The notes beneath the pieces are model-generated. The model did not search any database and had not been told where the DNA came from. It worked only from the letters and a program-made list of their open reading frames with translations. Shown in pieces: positions 1 through 8,427 of a stretch of 27,893 nucleotides of DNA (within the stretch, counting starts at the first letter, position 1; each line of letters starts with the position of its first letter). The translations under genes and the position numbers were made by a program. The stretch comes from Scatomorpha sp036653715 (GTDB taxonomy: Bacteria; Bacillota; Clostridia; Oscillospirales; Oscillospiraceae). Where the stretch lies: NCBI GenBank assembly GCA_036653715.1, contig JAVVTL010000017.1, forward strand, positions 1 to 27,893, written 5' to 3'.

Positions 1-3
1 GGA

Positions 4-783
4 TTACAGGAACATTTCGGGTTCTTTTCTCTCGCTGCATTCCTTTTTCAGCTTTGCCTTGGCGACGATGAGGAGGGCGGGGTTTATGCACCTTGCGTAG
101 TGCGGGCAGAGGCTGGCACAGCGCATGCAGGTTATGCATTTTTTCGCGTCGGTCTTCAGGGGGTCGGCAAGGGGAATCGCGCCGACGGGGCAGTTTTGGG
201 CGCATTTGCCGCACTTGCCGCATTTTAGCTTATTGGCTGTGGGATTCATCGGAAGCCCGTCGAATTTGCGGTAGGGGCGATTGCCGGGGACGGATATTTC
301 CGGCAGCGCGGCGGCTTCTGCTGCGTCCGCGAGCTTTTGGCGGACGGACTCGGCAAAGCGCGCCATAATCGCCTTGTCCGATGCGTCGGGACGGCCCGCG
401 CCGTATTCCGGCATGATGGAATGCCGCGCGATGAACGCGCCTGCGGCGACGACCTTGAAGCCGCGGCTCTCGGCGAGTGATTTAAGCTCCAAAAGCGCGT
501 CCTCATAGGCGCGGTTGCCGTAGACGGCGACTACAATCGCAGGGCTGCCCTCGGCGCTCAGAGCGGCAAGGCGGTCTCTTGTCGGCGACGGCACGCGACC
601 GCCGAAAACGGGCGCCGCGATGACGACGACGTCCTGCGCTCCAAAGGCCGCGGACTGCGCCTCAACCGTCAAATCCATGCTCTCGACAGCGCCTCCCGCG
701 AGCTTTGCGGCTATCTCCTCGCAGACGGCCTTCGTCCCGCCGGTGGGGGAAAAGTAAATTGCGGTAACTTTTTCTGTTTTCAT
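4..783 (-). CDS. EFR1-type flavodoxin/ferredoxin fusion protein
   Basis: A 259-residue cytosolic electron-transfer protein. Residues 1-155 look like a flavodoxin domain: a first beta strand leads into SPTGGT at residues 12-17, the FMN-phosphate loop. The C-terminal part has two classical [4Fe-4S] motifs, C188/C191/C194 with C198 followed by Pro, and C216/C219/C222 with C226 followed by Pro. This order matches the EFR1 family of anaerobes, which is thought to pass electrons between ferredoxin-level donors and unknown acceptors; the partner cannot be told here. The ATG has a GGAGG site 7 bases upstream. It lies 65 bp behind phosphoketolase on the same strand, with a hairpin between them, so co-transcription is possible but not certain. 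The stop codon is almost at the window edge, so what follows is unseen. The family call is firm and the physiological role unknown. Confidence 0.85.
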   Translation of the reverse strand: MKTEKVTAIYFSPTGGTKAVCEEIAAKLAGGAVESMDLTVEAQSAAFGAQDVVVIAAPVFGGRVPSPTRDRLAALSAEGSPAIVVAVYGNRAYEDALLELKSLAESRGFKVVAAGAFIARHSIMPEYGAGRPDASDKAIMARFAESVRQKLADAAEAAALPEISVPGNRPYRKFDGLPMNPTANKLKCGKCGKCAQNCPVGAIPLADPLKTDAKKCITCMRCASLCPHYARCINPALLIVAKAKLKKECSERKEPEMFL

Positions 784-808
784 ATGTATTCCTCCAGTAA
801 TCGGTATC

Positions 809-833
809 CCGAGGGGGACTTGCTCCCCCTCGG
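809..833 (-). terminator. GC-rich hairpin between phosphoketolase and EFR1 gene
   Basis: A perfect 10-bp inverted repeat (CCGAGGGGGA and its complement) around a 5-base loop, 16 bp behind the phosphoketolase stop. There is no T-run after it on the minus strand, so it is at best a leaky terminator or an RNA-stability/processing hairpin that would lower expression of the downstream gene relative to phosphoketolase. Confidence 0.4.
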
Positions 834-848
834 AACGGTTTTATGGTG

Positions 849-3212
849 TCAGCGCCATTTCCAATCGACTATCTCCGGCATATCCACGCCGTATTTGGCA
901 ATATATTGCTTGTGCTCGACGAGCTTGTCCTTCATCTGCTGGACGAGATACGCCCCGCGATTGCCGAGCTGCGGCAGGCGGTGGATGACGTCTATGGTGA
1001 GGTTAAATCTGTCGATGTCGTTCAGAACGCGCATGTCGAAGGGCGTTGTGATGGTGCCCTCCTCCTTGTAGCCGCGCACATGGAGATTGCGGTTGTGGCG
1101 GCGGTAGGTCAGCTCGTGAATCAGCGTCGGGTAGCCGTGATAGGCGAATATGATGGGCTTGTCCTTTGTAAAGAGGATATCGTATTCCTCGTCCGTCAGG
1201 CCGTGCGGGTGCTCGGTGTGCGGCTGGAGCTTCATGAGGTCCACGACGTTTATGACGCGCACCTTAAGCTCCGGCAAAGCGTCGCGCAGGATGGTCACGG
1301 CGGCAAGCGTCTCAAGCGTCGGCGTATCGCCGCAGCAGGCCATGACGACGTCCGGCTCCGCGCCCGCGTCGTTGCTCGCCCACTGCCAGATGCCGATGCC
1401 CTGAGTGCAATGCTTCACGGCGGCGTCCATCGTGAGCCACTGTGGGCGCGGGTGCTTGGAGGCAATGATGACGTTCACATAGTCGCGGCTCCTGATGCAG
1501 TGGTCGAAGCAGGAGAGCAGGCAGTTTGCGTCCGGCGGCAGATACAGGCGCACGACGTCCGCTTTTTTGTTGGCGACATGGTCAAGGAAGCCCGGGTCCT
1601 GATGTGTGAAGCCGTTGTGGTCCTGCTGCCAAACGTTGGAGGCGAGGACGTAGTTCAGCGAAGCTATCGTCTGCCGCCACGGAAGCTGGGCGCAGACCTT
1701 GAGCCACTTGGCGTGCTGACTGAACATGGAGTCCACTATGCGGATAAACGCCTCGTAGCTGTTGAGGAAGCCGTGGCGTCCTGTGAGCAGATAGCCCTCG
1801 AGCATACCCTGACACACATGCTCGGAGAGCATGGAGTCCATAACCCGCCCGTCGGGGGCGAGGGCGTCGTCAATGTCAAGAGTCTCGCCGTTCCAAGCCC
1901 TGTTTGTAACTTCAAATACCGGATTAAGGCGGTTGGACGCCGTCTCGTCCGGGCCGAAGACGCGGAAGTTGCGCGCCTCGGCATTTAGTTTATAGATGTC
2001 GCGGACGAAATAGCCGAGCGCGGACATATCCTGCGCCTCCGCCGCGCCGGGAGAGGCGACCTTAACCGCGTAGTCGCGGAAGTCGGGCATGCGCAGCTCC
2101 TTGAGGAGCAGGCCGCCGTTGGCGTTGGGGTTTGCGCCCATGCGCCGCGCGCCCTTGGGGGGCAGCTCCAAAAGCTCCGCCACGGGGCTGCCGTTTTTGT
2201 CGAACAGCTCCTCGGGCCTGTAGCTCTTGAGCCAGGTCTCGATTTGGCGGATATGCTCCGGCGAGTCCGGCTGAATGGGCACCTGATGCGCGCGCCAATA
2301 GCCCTCGACCTTGTTGCCGTCCACATAGTCCGGCCCCGTCCAGCCCTTGGGCGTGCGCAGGACTATCATCGGCCAGCGCGGACGCTGCGCGTCCCCGCCC
2401 TCGCGGGCGTTCTTTTGGTAGGTCAGAATGTTCTCGATGCACTCGTCCAGCACATCCGCCATTTTGCGGTGCATCTCCGTCGGGTCCGAGCCTTCGACGA
2501 AATACGGCGTCCAGCCGCAGCCCTTGAAGAAATCCTCGAGCTCCTCGTGCGTGATGCGGGAGAGGACGGTCGGGTTCGCTATCTTGTAGCCGTTAAGGTG
2601 CAGTATGGGCAATACCGCGCCGTCGGTCTTGGGGTTTAAAAATTTATTCAGCTGCCAGCTTGTGGCGAGCGGCCCCGTCTCGGCCTCGCCGTCGCCGACG
2701 ACGCAGGCGGCGATAAGCTCGGGGTTATCCGTCACGGCTCCGAAGGCGTGGGAGAGGCTGTAGCCAAGCTCGCCGCCCTCGTTTATGGAGCCGGGCGTCT
2801 CGGGGGCGACATGCGAGGGGATGCCGCCGGGGAAGGAAAATTGCTTAAAGAGCTTTTGCATGCCCTCTTTATCCCGCGTGATGTTCGGATAGACCTCCTG
2901 ATAGCTGCCATCCAGCCAATCCTGCGCCACCATGGCGTTGCCGCCGTGGCCGGGGCCGGAGATATATATGGCGTCAAGGTCAAATTCTTTGATTACGCGG
3001 TTCAGGTGAGTATAGATGAAGTTCTGTCCCGGAACGGTACCCCAGTGGCCGACGATTTTCTTTTTTATCTGTTCCTCGTCGAGCGGGCGCTCCAAAAGCG
3101 GATTGTCCAGCAGGTAGAGCTGGCAGGCGGAGAGATAGTTTGCTGCGCGCCAATAGGCGTTCATGGTCAAAAGCTCCCCGTCATTGGCGGGCTTGCGTGT
3201 AAGCTGAGACAT
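849..3212 (-). CDS. xfp: phosphoketolase (xylulose-5-P/fructose-6-P)
   Basis: Full-length phosphoketolase, 787 residues, the usual family size. It is a thiamine-diphosphate enzyme that cleaves xylulose-5-phosphate, and in many members fructose-6-phosphate, with phosphate to give acetyl-phosphate plus glyceraldehyde-3-phosphate or erythrose-4-phosphate. Visible motifs are GPGHGGNA at residues 86-93 (substrate/ThDP pocket), EGGELGY at 145-151 (family signature 1), and GDGEAETG at 173-180 in the cofactor-binding signature. The C-terminal transketolase-like domain continues unbroken to the end. Start: ATG with an AAAGGAGG site 6 bases upstream. It follows ppdK on the same strand, but a strong hairpin separates them, so it probably has its own promoter, which I could not place convincingly. 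Sequence alone does not show whether fructose-6-phosphate is used as well as xylulose-5-phosphate. Confidence 0.96.
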   Translation of the reverse strand: MSQLTRKPANDGELLTMNAYWRAANYLSACQLYLLDNPLLERPLDEEQIKKKIVGHWGTVPGQNFIYTHLNRVIKEFDLDAIYISGPGHGGNAMVAQDWLDGSYQEVYPNITRDKEGMQKLFKQFSFPGGIPSHVAPETPGSINEGGELGYSLSHAFGAVTDNPELIAACVVGDGEAETGPLATSWQLNKFLNPKTDGAVLPILHLNGYKIANPTVLSRITHEELEDFFKGCGWTPYFVEGSDPTEMHRKMADVLDECIENILTYQKNAREGGDAQRPRWPMIVLRTPKGWTGPDYVDGNKVEGYWRAHQVPIQPDSPEHIRQIETWLKSYRPEELFDKNGSPVAELLELPPKGARRMGANPNANGGLLLKELRMPDFRDYAVKVASPGAAEAQDMSALGYFVRDIYKLNAEARNFRVFGPDETASNRLNPVFEVTNRAWNGETLDIDDALAPDGRVMDSMLSEHVCQGMLEGYLLTGRHGFLNSYEAFIRIVDSMFSQHAKWLKVCAQLPWRQTIASLNYVLASNVWQQDHNGFTHQDPGFLDHVANKKADVVRLYLPPDANCLLSCFDHCIRSRDYVNVIIASKHPRPQWLTMDAAVKHCTQGIGIWQWASNDAGAEPDVVMACCGDTPTLETLAAVTILRDALPELKVRVINVVDLMKLQPHTEHPHGLTDEEYDILFTKDKPIIFAYHGYPTLIHELTYRRHNRNLHVRGYKEEGTITTPFDMRVLNDIDRFNLTIDVIHRLPQLGNRGAYLVQQMKDKLVEHKQYIAKYGVDMPEIVDWKWR

Positions 3213-3356
3213 ATGTTTGCCTCCTTTTTTAGCTTTGAGTTTTTTCGTGCTTCGCGCTTGTAGTATGTCACCTTAGAGCGGAAAATAAAAGAGCAAATTA
3301 TCGGAGGGTACGCAGCGCCTTTTTGCAGAACTCCGCCGAAGACGCAGGCAAAAGGA

Positions 3357-3400
3357 ACAGGGCGCGCCGCTGCAGTTAAATCTGAAGCGACACGCCCTGT
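3357..3400 (-). terminator. strong intrinsic hairpin after ppdK
   Basis: A 15-bp stem (ACAGGGCG.. pairing with ..CGCCCTGT, including three G-U pairs in the minus-strand RNA), with a further CAG/CTG pairing inside the loop. It starts about 50 bp behind the ppdK stop. The minus-strand tail is TTCCTTTT. The plus-strand tail (TTTTTC) is better, so it could work in both directions. It likely ends the ppdK transcript before phosphoketolase. Confidence 0.65.
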
Positions 3401-3451
3401 TTTTCACTTAAAGCGGTTTCCCCTTGGTGTCGCTTTTATGGTATGCGGCTA

Positions 3452-6079
3452 TTATTCGCGGGGGGTCTTTATCTGCGCGTGGGCAGCGGCGAGACGCGCG
3501 ATGGGGACGCGGAACGGTGAGCAGGAGACGTAGTCGAGTCCGGTGCGGTGGCAGAATTCCACGGAGGAAGGCTCGCCGCCGTGCTCGCCGCAGATGCCAA
3601 GATGGATGTCGGGGCGGGTCTGACGACCGAGCTTGCAGGCCATCTCAACGAGCTTGCCCACGCCGCCTTGGTCGATGCGCTCAAACGGGTCGTTCTCGAA
3701 GATGTTCTTCTCGTAGTAGCTGGGCAGGAACTTGCCGGCGTCATCGCGGGAGAAGCCGAAGGTCATTTGGGTGAGGTCGTTGGTGCCGAAGCTGAAGAAT
3801 TCCGCCTCGGTGGCAATCTCGTCCGCGGTGATGGCGGCGCGGGGGATTTCGATCATCGTACCGACAAGGTACTTCAGCTCGACGCCCATTTCCTTCTTGA
3901 CGGTCTCCGCAGTCTCCTTGACGACGGTGGCGACGTATTTCAGCTCCTTGACCTCGCAGGTCAGGGGAATCATGATTTCGGGGACTATGTCGTAGCCCTT
4001 GGCTTTTTTGACGTTGATGGCGGCCTCGATGATGGCGCGGGTCTGCATCTCGGCTATCTCGGGGTACTTGACGGGCAGACGGCAGCCGCGGAAGCCCATC
4101 ATGGGGTTCAGCTCGTGGAGGCTGCGGATGGTGCCGAGCAGGTAGTCATAGGTGATGTCCATTTCCTTGGCGAGAGCGCGGATATCCGCCTCATCTTTGG
4201 GAAGGAACTCATGCAGAGGGGGATCCAGCAGGCGGATGGTGACGGGGCGGCCTTCCATTGCCTCAAAGATGCCCTCGAAGTCGGAGCGCTGCATGGGCAG
4301 GAGCTTATTCAGAGCGGCCTTGCGCTGCTCGACCTTCTCGGAGAGTATCATCTCGCGCATGGCGGGGATACGGTCGGAGTTAAAGAACATGTGCTCTGTA
4401 CGGGTGAGGCCAATGCCCTCCGCGCCGAGCTTGACCGCATTGCGCGCATCTGCGGGGGTATCTGCGTTGGTGCGGACGCCGAGCTTGCGGATTTTGTCCG
4501 CCCAGCCCATGATGATGGCGAAGTCGCCGGAGACGGTGGCGGCAACTGTGGGGATGGCGCCGACATAGACGTTGCCGGTGGAGCCGTCAAGGCTCATGAT
4601 TTCGCCTTCGTTTACGCGGACGTCGCCAAGGGTGAGGTATCTGCCCTCGTCGTTGATGCGGAGGGTTCCGCAGCCGGCGACGCAGCAGGTGCCCATTCCG
4701 CGGGCAACGACGGCGGCGTGGGAGGTACGTCCGCCGGTGGCGGTGAGGATGCCGCGTGCGGCGGCCATGCCCTCGATGTCCTCGGGGCTGGTCTCGGCGC
4801 GGACGAGCAGAACGGGGCCGTTCTGCGCGGCGGCTTTTGCCTCGGCGGCGGTGAAGTATACGGCGCCGCAGGCGGCTCCGGGAGAGGCGGCAAGGCCGTT
4901 TGCCACGGGCTTGGCGGTCTTGAGCGCTTTTTCGTCAAACATGGGGTGCAGCAGGGAGTTTATTTGGTTCGGCTCGACCTTGAGGAGAGCTTCTTCCTTG
5001 GTGCAGAGGCCCTCGTTGACCATGTCAACGGCGACCTTGATGGCGGCCTGCGCCGTGCGCTTGCCGTTGCGGGTCTGGAGCATAAAGAGCTTGCCGCGCT
5101 CGATGGTGAACTCCATGTCCTGCATGTCTTTATAGTGCTTTTCAAGGTTCTTCGCGACGGCGGCGAACTGATTGTAGGCCTCCTCGTTGGTCTCCTTGAG
5201 GTGGTCAATCGTTTGGGGGGTGCGAATGCCGGCGACAACGTCCTCGCCCTGAGCATTCATGAGGAACTCGCCATAGAGCTTATCCTCGCCGGTGGCGGGG
5301 TCGCGGGAGAAGGCAACGCCGGTGCCGCAGTCGTCGCCCATGTTGCCGAAGACCATCATCTGAACGTTGACGGCGGTGCCCCATGAGCCGGGGATATTGT
5401 TGATGCGGCGATATATGATGGCACGGTCGTTCATCCAAGAGCCGAATACGGCGCGGACGGAGGCCATGAGCTGAACCTTCGGGTCCTGGGGGAAGTCCTC
5501 GCCGGACTCCTGCTTGTAGAGAAGCTTAAAGCGGCGGACAAGCTCCTGCATGTCCTCGGCGGTGAGGCCGGCGTCGTTGTCGACTCCGCGCTTTTCCTTC
5601 AGCTCGTCCATGACGGCTTCGAATTTTTTGCGGTCGTAGCCCATGGCTACGTCGGAGAACATGGTGATGAAGCGGCGATAGCTGTCATATGCCCAACGGA
5701 CGTTGCCGCTCTTCTCGGCAAGAGCCTCGGCGACTTCATCGCCGATGCCGAGGTTGAGGATGGTGTCCATCATGCCGGGCATGGAGGCGCGGGCGCCGGA
5801 GCGCACGGACACGAGCAGGGGGTTCGACTTGTCGCCGAACTTCTTGCCGCAGAGCTTTTCCATTTTGGCGAGATAATCGAATATCTCGGCCTCAATATCG
5901 GAGGCGATTTTCTCGCCGTCCTCGTAATAACGGGTGCAGGCCTCGGTGCTGATGGTGAAGCCCTGGGGAACGGGCATGCCGATGTTGGACATTTCGGCGA
6001 GATTCGCGCCCTTTCCGCCGAGCAGATTGCGCATTTCAGCGTTGCCCTCGGAGAACAGATAGACGTACTTTTTGCTCAT
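3452..6079 (-). CDS. ppdK: pyruvate, phosphate dikinase
   Basis: A 875-residue PPDK, which interconverts pyruvate + ATP + Pi and PEP + AMP + PPi in the cytosol. In anaerobes it serves either PPi-dependent glycolysis or PEP formation. The N-terminal ATP-grasp domain begins after YLFSEGNAEM. The phosphohistidine domain has GGRTSHAAVV with His454 as the phosphocarrier, next to His455 of the well-studied Clostridium symbiosum enzyme (874 residues). The C-terminal PEP/pyruvate TIM barrel shows GTNDLTQMTFGFSRDD and GICGEHGG. The frame stays open 28 codons further upstream, but I chose the ATG at 6079 because AAAGGAAG lies just before it and family members begin MSKKYVY. A promoter lies about 115 bp upstream, making this gene independent of the rsmA operon. 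No plant-type regulatory protein gene is nearby. Confidence 0.97.
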   Translation of the reverse strand: MSKKYVYLFSEGNAEMRNLLGGKGANLAEMSNIGMPVPQGFTISTEACTRYYEDGEKIASDIEAEIFDYLAKMEKLCGKKFGDKSNPLLVSVRSGARASMPGMMDTILNLGIGDEVAEALAEKSGNVRWAYDSYRRFITMFSDVAMGYDRKKFEAVMDELKEKRGVDNDAGLTAEDMQELVRRFKLLYKQESGEDFPQDPKVQLMASVRAVFGSWMNDRAIIYRRINNIPGSWGTAVNVQMMVFGNMGDDCGTGVAFSRDPATGEDKLYGEFLMNAQGEDVVAGIRTPQTIDHLKETNEEAYNQFAAVAKNLEKHYKDMQDMEFTIERGKLFMLQTRNGKRTAQAAIKVAVDMVNEGLCTKEEALLKVEPNQINSLLHPMFDEKALKTAKPVANGLAASPGAACGAVYFTAAEAKAAAQNGPVLLVRAETSPEDIEGMAAARGILTATGGRTSHAAVVARGMGTCCVAGCGTLRINDEGRYLTLGDVRVNEGEIMSLDGSTGNVYVGAIPTVAATVSGDFAIIMGWADKIRKLGVRTNADTPADARNAVKLGAEGIGLTRTEHMFFNSDRIPAMREMILSEKVEQRKAALNKLLPMQRSDFEGIFEAMEGRPVTIRLLDPPLHEFLPKDEADIRALAKEMDITYDYLLGTIRSLHELNPMMGFRGCRLPVKYPEIAEMQTRAIIEAAINVKKAKGYDIVPEIMIPLTCEVKELKYVATVVKETAETVKKEMGVELKYLVGTMIEIPRAAITADEIATEAEFFSFGTNDLTQMTFGFSRDDAGKFLPSYYEKNIFENDPFERIDQGGVGKLVEMACKLGRQTRPDIHLGICGEHGGEPSSVEFCHRTGLDYVSCSPFRVPIARLAAAHAQIKTPRE

Positions 6080-6192
6080 TGTCAACTTCCTTTCAAGATG
6101 TATCTTAAAATGATTACACTCCCGACATGAGTGGTATGAGGCTCTTTGTAGGTGTTTCGACATGACACGGACGTATCGTACAACCTATGGAA

Positions 6193-6221
6193 AGTATACC
6201 ATTATTTGCACTTCTCTGCAA
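6193..6221 (-). promoter_or_regulatory. extended -10 promoter of ppdK
   Basis: On the minus strand TTGCAG (-35) is followed after 17 bases by TATACT, preceded by TG and one base (extended -10). The predicted transcript has a leader of about 105 nt before the ppdK ATG. No recognisable riboswitch was seen in that leader. Confidence 0.65.
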
Positions 6222-6268
6222 GCAAAATATTATAATAATTCAACCTGCATAGCAAGTGGTACTTTTCA

Positions 6269-7141
6269 CTAATTATCGGTGCTTTTGTGAACTTTTTCAA
6301 GCATATCAGCGAGTCCGGCGAATTCCGACGGGGACAGCGTCTCTCCGCGGGTCAGCGGCGGGATGGCGCAGGCCTCCATCGCCCTTGCGACCTCGTCCCT
6401 CGAATAGCCGGCGAGGCCGTTTGCGAGGGCGTTCACGAGCGTCTTTCGCCGCTGGTTAAAGGAGGCGCGCACGAGCTTAAACATCAGCGCCTCGTTCTCC
6501 GTCTTCACGGGAGGTGCCGCTCGCGGGACGAGCCGCAGGACGCTCGAGGTGACCTTCGGCCGCGGCATGAAGCAGTCCGGCGTCACGTCAAAAAGAATCT
6601 CCGCCTCGCAATTCCAGTTTACATAAATCGTAAACGCGCCGTATTCCGAGGTTCCCGGCGAGGCGCAAAGCCGCCTTGCGACCTCCCTCTGCACCATGAC
6701 CGTGATGCTCTCAAAGCAATGCGCGTCAATGAATGCCGCAAGCAGTGGCGAGGTGACGTTATAGGGCAAATTGGCGCAGACAGCGGGCTTCAGCCCCGGC
6801 ATATGCTCGGAGACGAGTTTACATAACTCCAACTTCAGCACATCGTCGAAAATCAGCTCGATATTTGAATAATCCGCCAGCGTCTCCCCAAGGATGGGGG
6901 CGAGGTCGCGGTCAAGCTCGACGGCGACGACCTTCCCGGCGTGCTCGGCAATCCGTGCCGTGAGGCAGCCGATGCCCGGCCCGACCTCAAGGACGCCGCT
7001 GCCCGCGTCAAGCCCCGCCTCATCGGCGATGCGGCGCGGCACCCAGTCCTCCACGAGGAAGTTCTGTCCCATGGCCTTCGAAAAACGGAAGCCGTGGCGC
7101 TCAAGGAGCGATTTTATTTCTCTTGCATTCGTAAGTTCCAT
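6269..7141 (-). CDS. rsmA: 16S rRNA dimethyladenosine transferase RsmA/KsgA
   Basis: This enzyme uses S-adenosylmethionine to dimethylate the two adjacent adenines of the 3'-terminal helix 45 of 16S rRNA during late 30S assembly. It is 290 residues, normal for the family. Visible features are GQNFLVEDWV near the N-terminus, the SAM-binding glycine loop LEVGPGIGCLT, the acidic residue of AVELDRD, and the catalytic NLPYN motif. The C-terminal helical domain is present. The ATG at 7141 shares its A with the TGA of trmD (TGATG), implying translational coupling; a GTG one codon upstream is an alternative start. It is the last gene of the ylxM operon, in the place where rplS often stands in related genomes. 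No clear terminator follows it. Confidence 0.96.
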   Translation of the reverse strand: MELTNAREIKSLLERHGFRFSKAMGQNFLVEDWVPRRIADEAGLDAGSGVLEVGPGIGCLTARIAEHAGKVVAVELDRDLAPILGETLADYSNIELIFDDVLKLELCKLVSEHMPGLKPAVCANLPYNVTSPLLAAFIDAHCFESITVMVQREVARRLCASPGTSEYGAFTIYVNWNCEAEILFDVTPDCFMPRPKVTSSVLRLVPRAAPPVKTENEALMFKLVRASFNQRRKTLVNALANGLAGYSRDEVARAMEACAIPPLTRGETLSPSEFAGLADMLEKVHKSTDN

Positions 7142-8427
7142 CACAGCAGCTTCTCAAACGCGTCACGGCGCGGCTCGTGTCCGTCGTTCACTCGGACGAG
7201 GATTACGCCGCAGGGGACGTAGCCCATTTTTTTGATGAGGCCGTGCATCGGCGCGTTCGCCGCGTGTGTGTCCACGCGCACGGAGCGCTTGCCATAGCCT
7301 GCGGCAAGATCCTCGGCGAGAGAGAAAAGCTCCGCCGCGAGCGCCGAGCCGCGATATTTCCCGCTTATCATTGCCCTGTGGATGACTGCGTATTCATCGC
7401 CATCGATTAGCCACGCGCCGTCAATCACGTCATATGTCGGCTCGTGCTCCATCGAAAACGCGGCGTAGCCCGCCGCCTCGCCCTCACAGGTGAAAAGCCA
7501 GCCCTGCTCGCGCGCGATGTCGTATTGAAAATTATCTTCGCTCGGATAGCCGGCCTGCCACTGGTCAACGCCCTGAGAGGCGAGATAGCGTGAGCCGTCC
7601 GCGGCGAGCGCCATGAGCGCGGGGAGGTCCGAAGCGGTGGCGCGGCGGCAGTCAAAGTCCGGCGTTACGGCGCTCGGAAAGCGCTCGTTTTGTATTTCCT
7701 TCAGCAATTCTTCGTCCTCTTTGGCTGTAAGCTTTAATTTTTCAAACATATCCGGGCGCTTGTCCATCGTGCGCTCGAGCTGCTTTTTTCGCCGCCAGCG
7801 CTCGATTTTCGCGTGAGCGCCGCCAAGCAGCACCTCCGGCACGGCACGGCCCTCCCAGATTTCCGGGCGGGTATACTGCGGGTATTCCAAAAGCCCGTCC
7901 CAGTGGCTCTCGCCGGTGAAGCATTCCTCGTCCGCCAAAACGCCGGGCACCATGCGGCAGACGCAGTCGGCAATCGCCATCGCGGCAATCTCTCCGCCGG
8001 TAAGAACAAAATCGCCGAGGCTTATTTCCTCGTCCACGCAGTCCTCAAGGAAGCGCTCGTCCACGCCCTCGTAGTGGCCGCAGACGAGGACGAGGTGGTC
8101 GTAGTCGCGCACGAGGCGCTTTGCCATCTCCTGCGTGAAGGGTCCGCCCTGCGGCGTCATGTAGATGACGCGGCTGCGGCGGGCGCCAGCGGTTGACATA
8201 ATGTGGTTGAGGCAGGACTTTAGCGGCTGTGCCATGAGGATTTGTCCCCAGCCGCCGCCGTAGGGGTAATCGTCCACCTGCATCTGCTTATTTTCGGTGT
8301 AATCGCGTATTTGGACGCAATTAATCTCGACAGCGCCTTTTTTCGCGGCTCTGCCTATGATACTCTCGCCCAAAACGGCGTTTGCGCTGTCCGGAAACAG
8401 CGTCATGATGTCAATGCGATAGCTCAT
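7141..8427 (-). CDS. trmD: tRNA (guanine37-N1)-methyltransferase TrmD fused to GNAT acetyltransferase domain
   Basis: One uninterrupted 428-residue frame with two domains. Residues 1 to about 245 are a complete TrmD, the SPOUT enzyme that makes m1G37 in tRNAs and prevents frameshifting. Landmarks are DDYPYGGGWG (52-61), LVCGHYEGVDERF (114-126), SLGDFVLTGGE (136-146) and YPQYTRPEIW (182-191). Standalone TrmD is usually 230-260 residues. Residues about 256-428 form a GNAT-type acetyltransferase, with the acetyl-CoA pyrophosphate loop around KYRGSALA (357-364) and the typical later part RVDTHAANAPMHGLIKKMGY. The join is a short charged segment near 236-255. The start abuts the rimM stop with no spacing, and GAGGG inside rimM serves as ribosome-binding site. 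The acceptor for the acetyl group is unknown; the domain may be fused only for co-expression or may act on tRNA or a protein. Confidence 0.95.
   Translation of the reverse strand: MSYRIDIMTLFPDSANAVLGESIIGRAAKKGAVEINCVQIRDYTENKQMQVDDYPYGGGWGQILMAQPLKSCLNHIMSTAGARRSRVIYMTPQGGPFTQEMAKRLVRDYDHLVLVCGHYEGVDERFLEDCVDEEISLGDFVLTGGEIAAMAIADCVCRMVPGVLADEECFTGESHWDGLLEYPQYTRPEIWEGRAVPEVLLGGAHAKIERWRRKKQLERTMDKRPDMFEKLKLTAKEDEELLKEIQNERFPSAVTPDFDCRRATASDLPALMALAADGSRYLASQGVDQWQAGYPSEDNFQYDIAREQGWLFTCEGEAAGYAAFSMEHEPTYDVIDGAWLIDGDEYAVIHRAMISGKYRGSALAAELFSLAEDLAAGYGKRSVRVDTHAANAPMHGLIKKMGYVPCGVILVRVNDGHEPRRDAFEKLL

Noticed and set aside
3548..5386. A 612-codon open frame on the plus strand opposite ppdK
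   Set aside because: Low-complexity Gly/Ala/Val/Leu/Asp composition is the expected mirror of the ppdK codons; no promoter or ribosome-binding site precedes it.
6080..6163. A 28-residue N-terminal extension of PPDK
   Set aside because: The internal ATG has a good AAAGGAAG site and matches the family's usual N-terminus; the extension has no ribosome-binding site and no family similarity.
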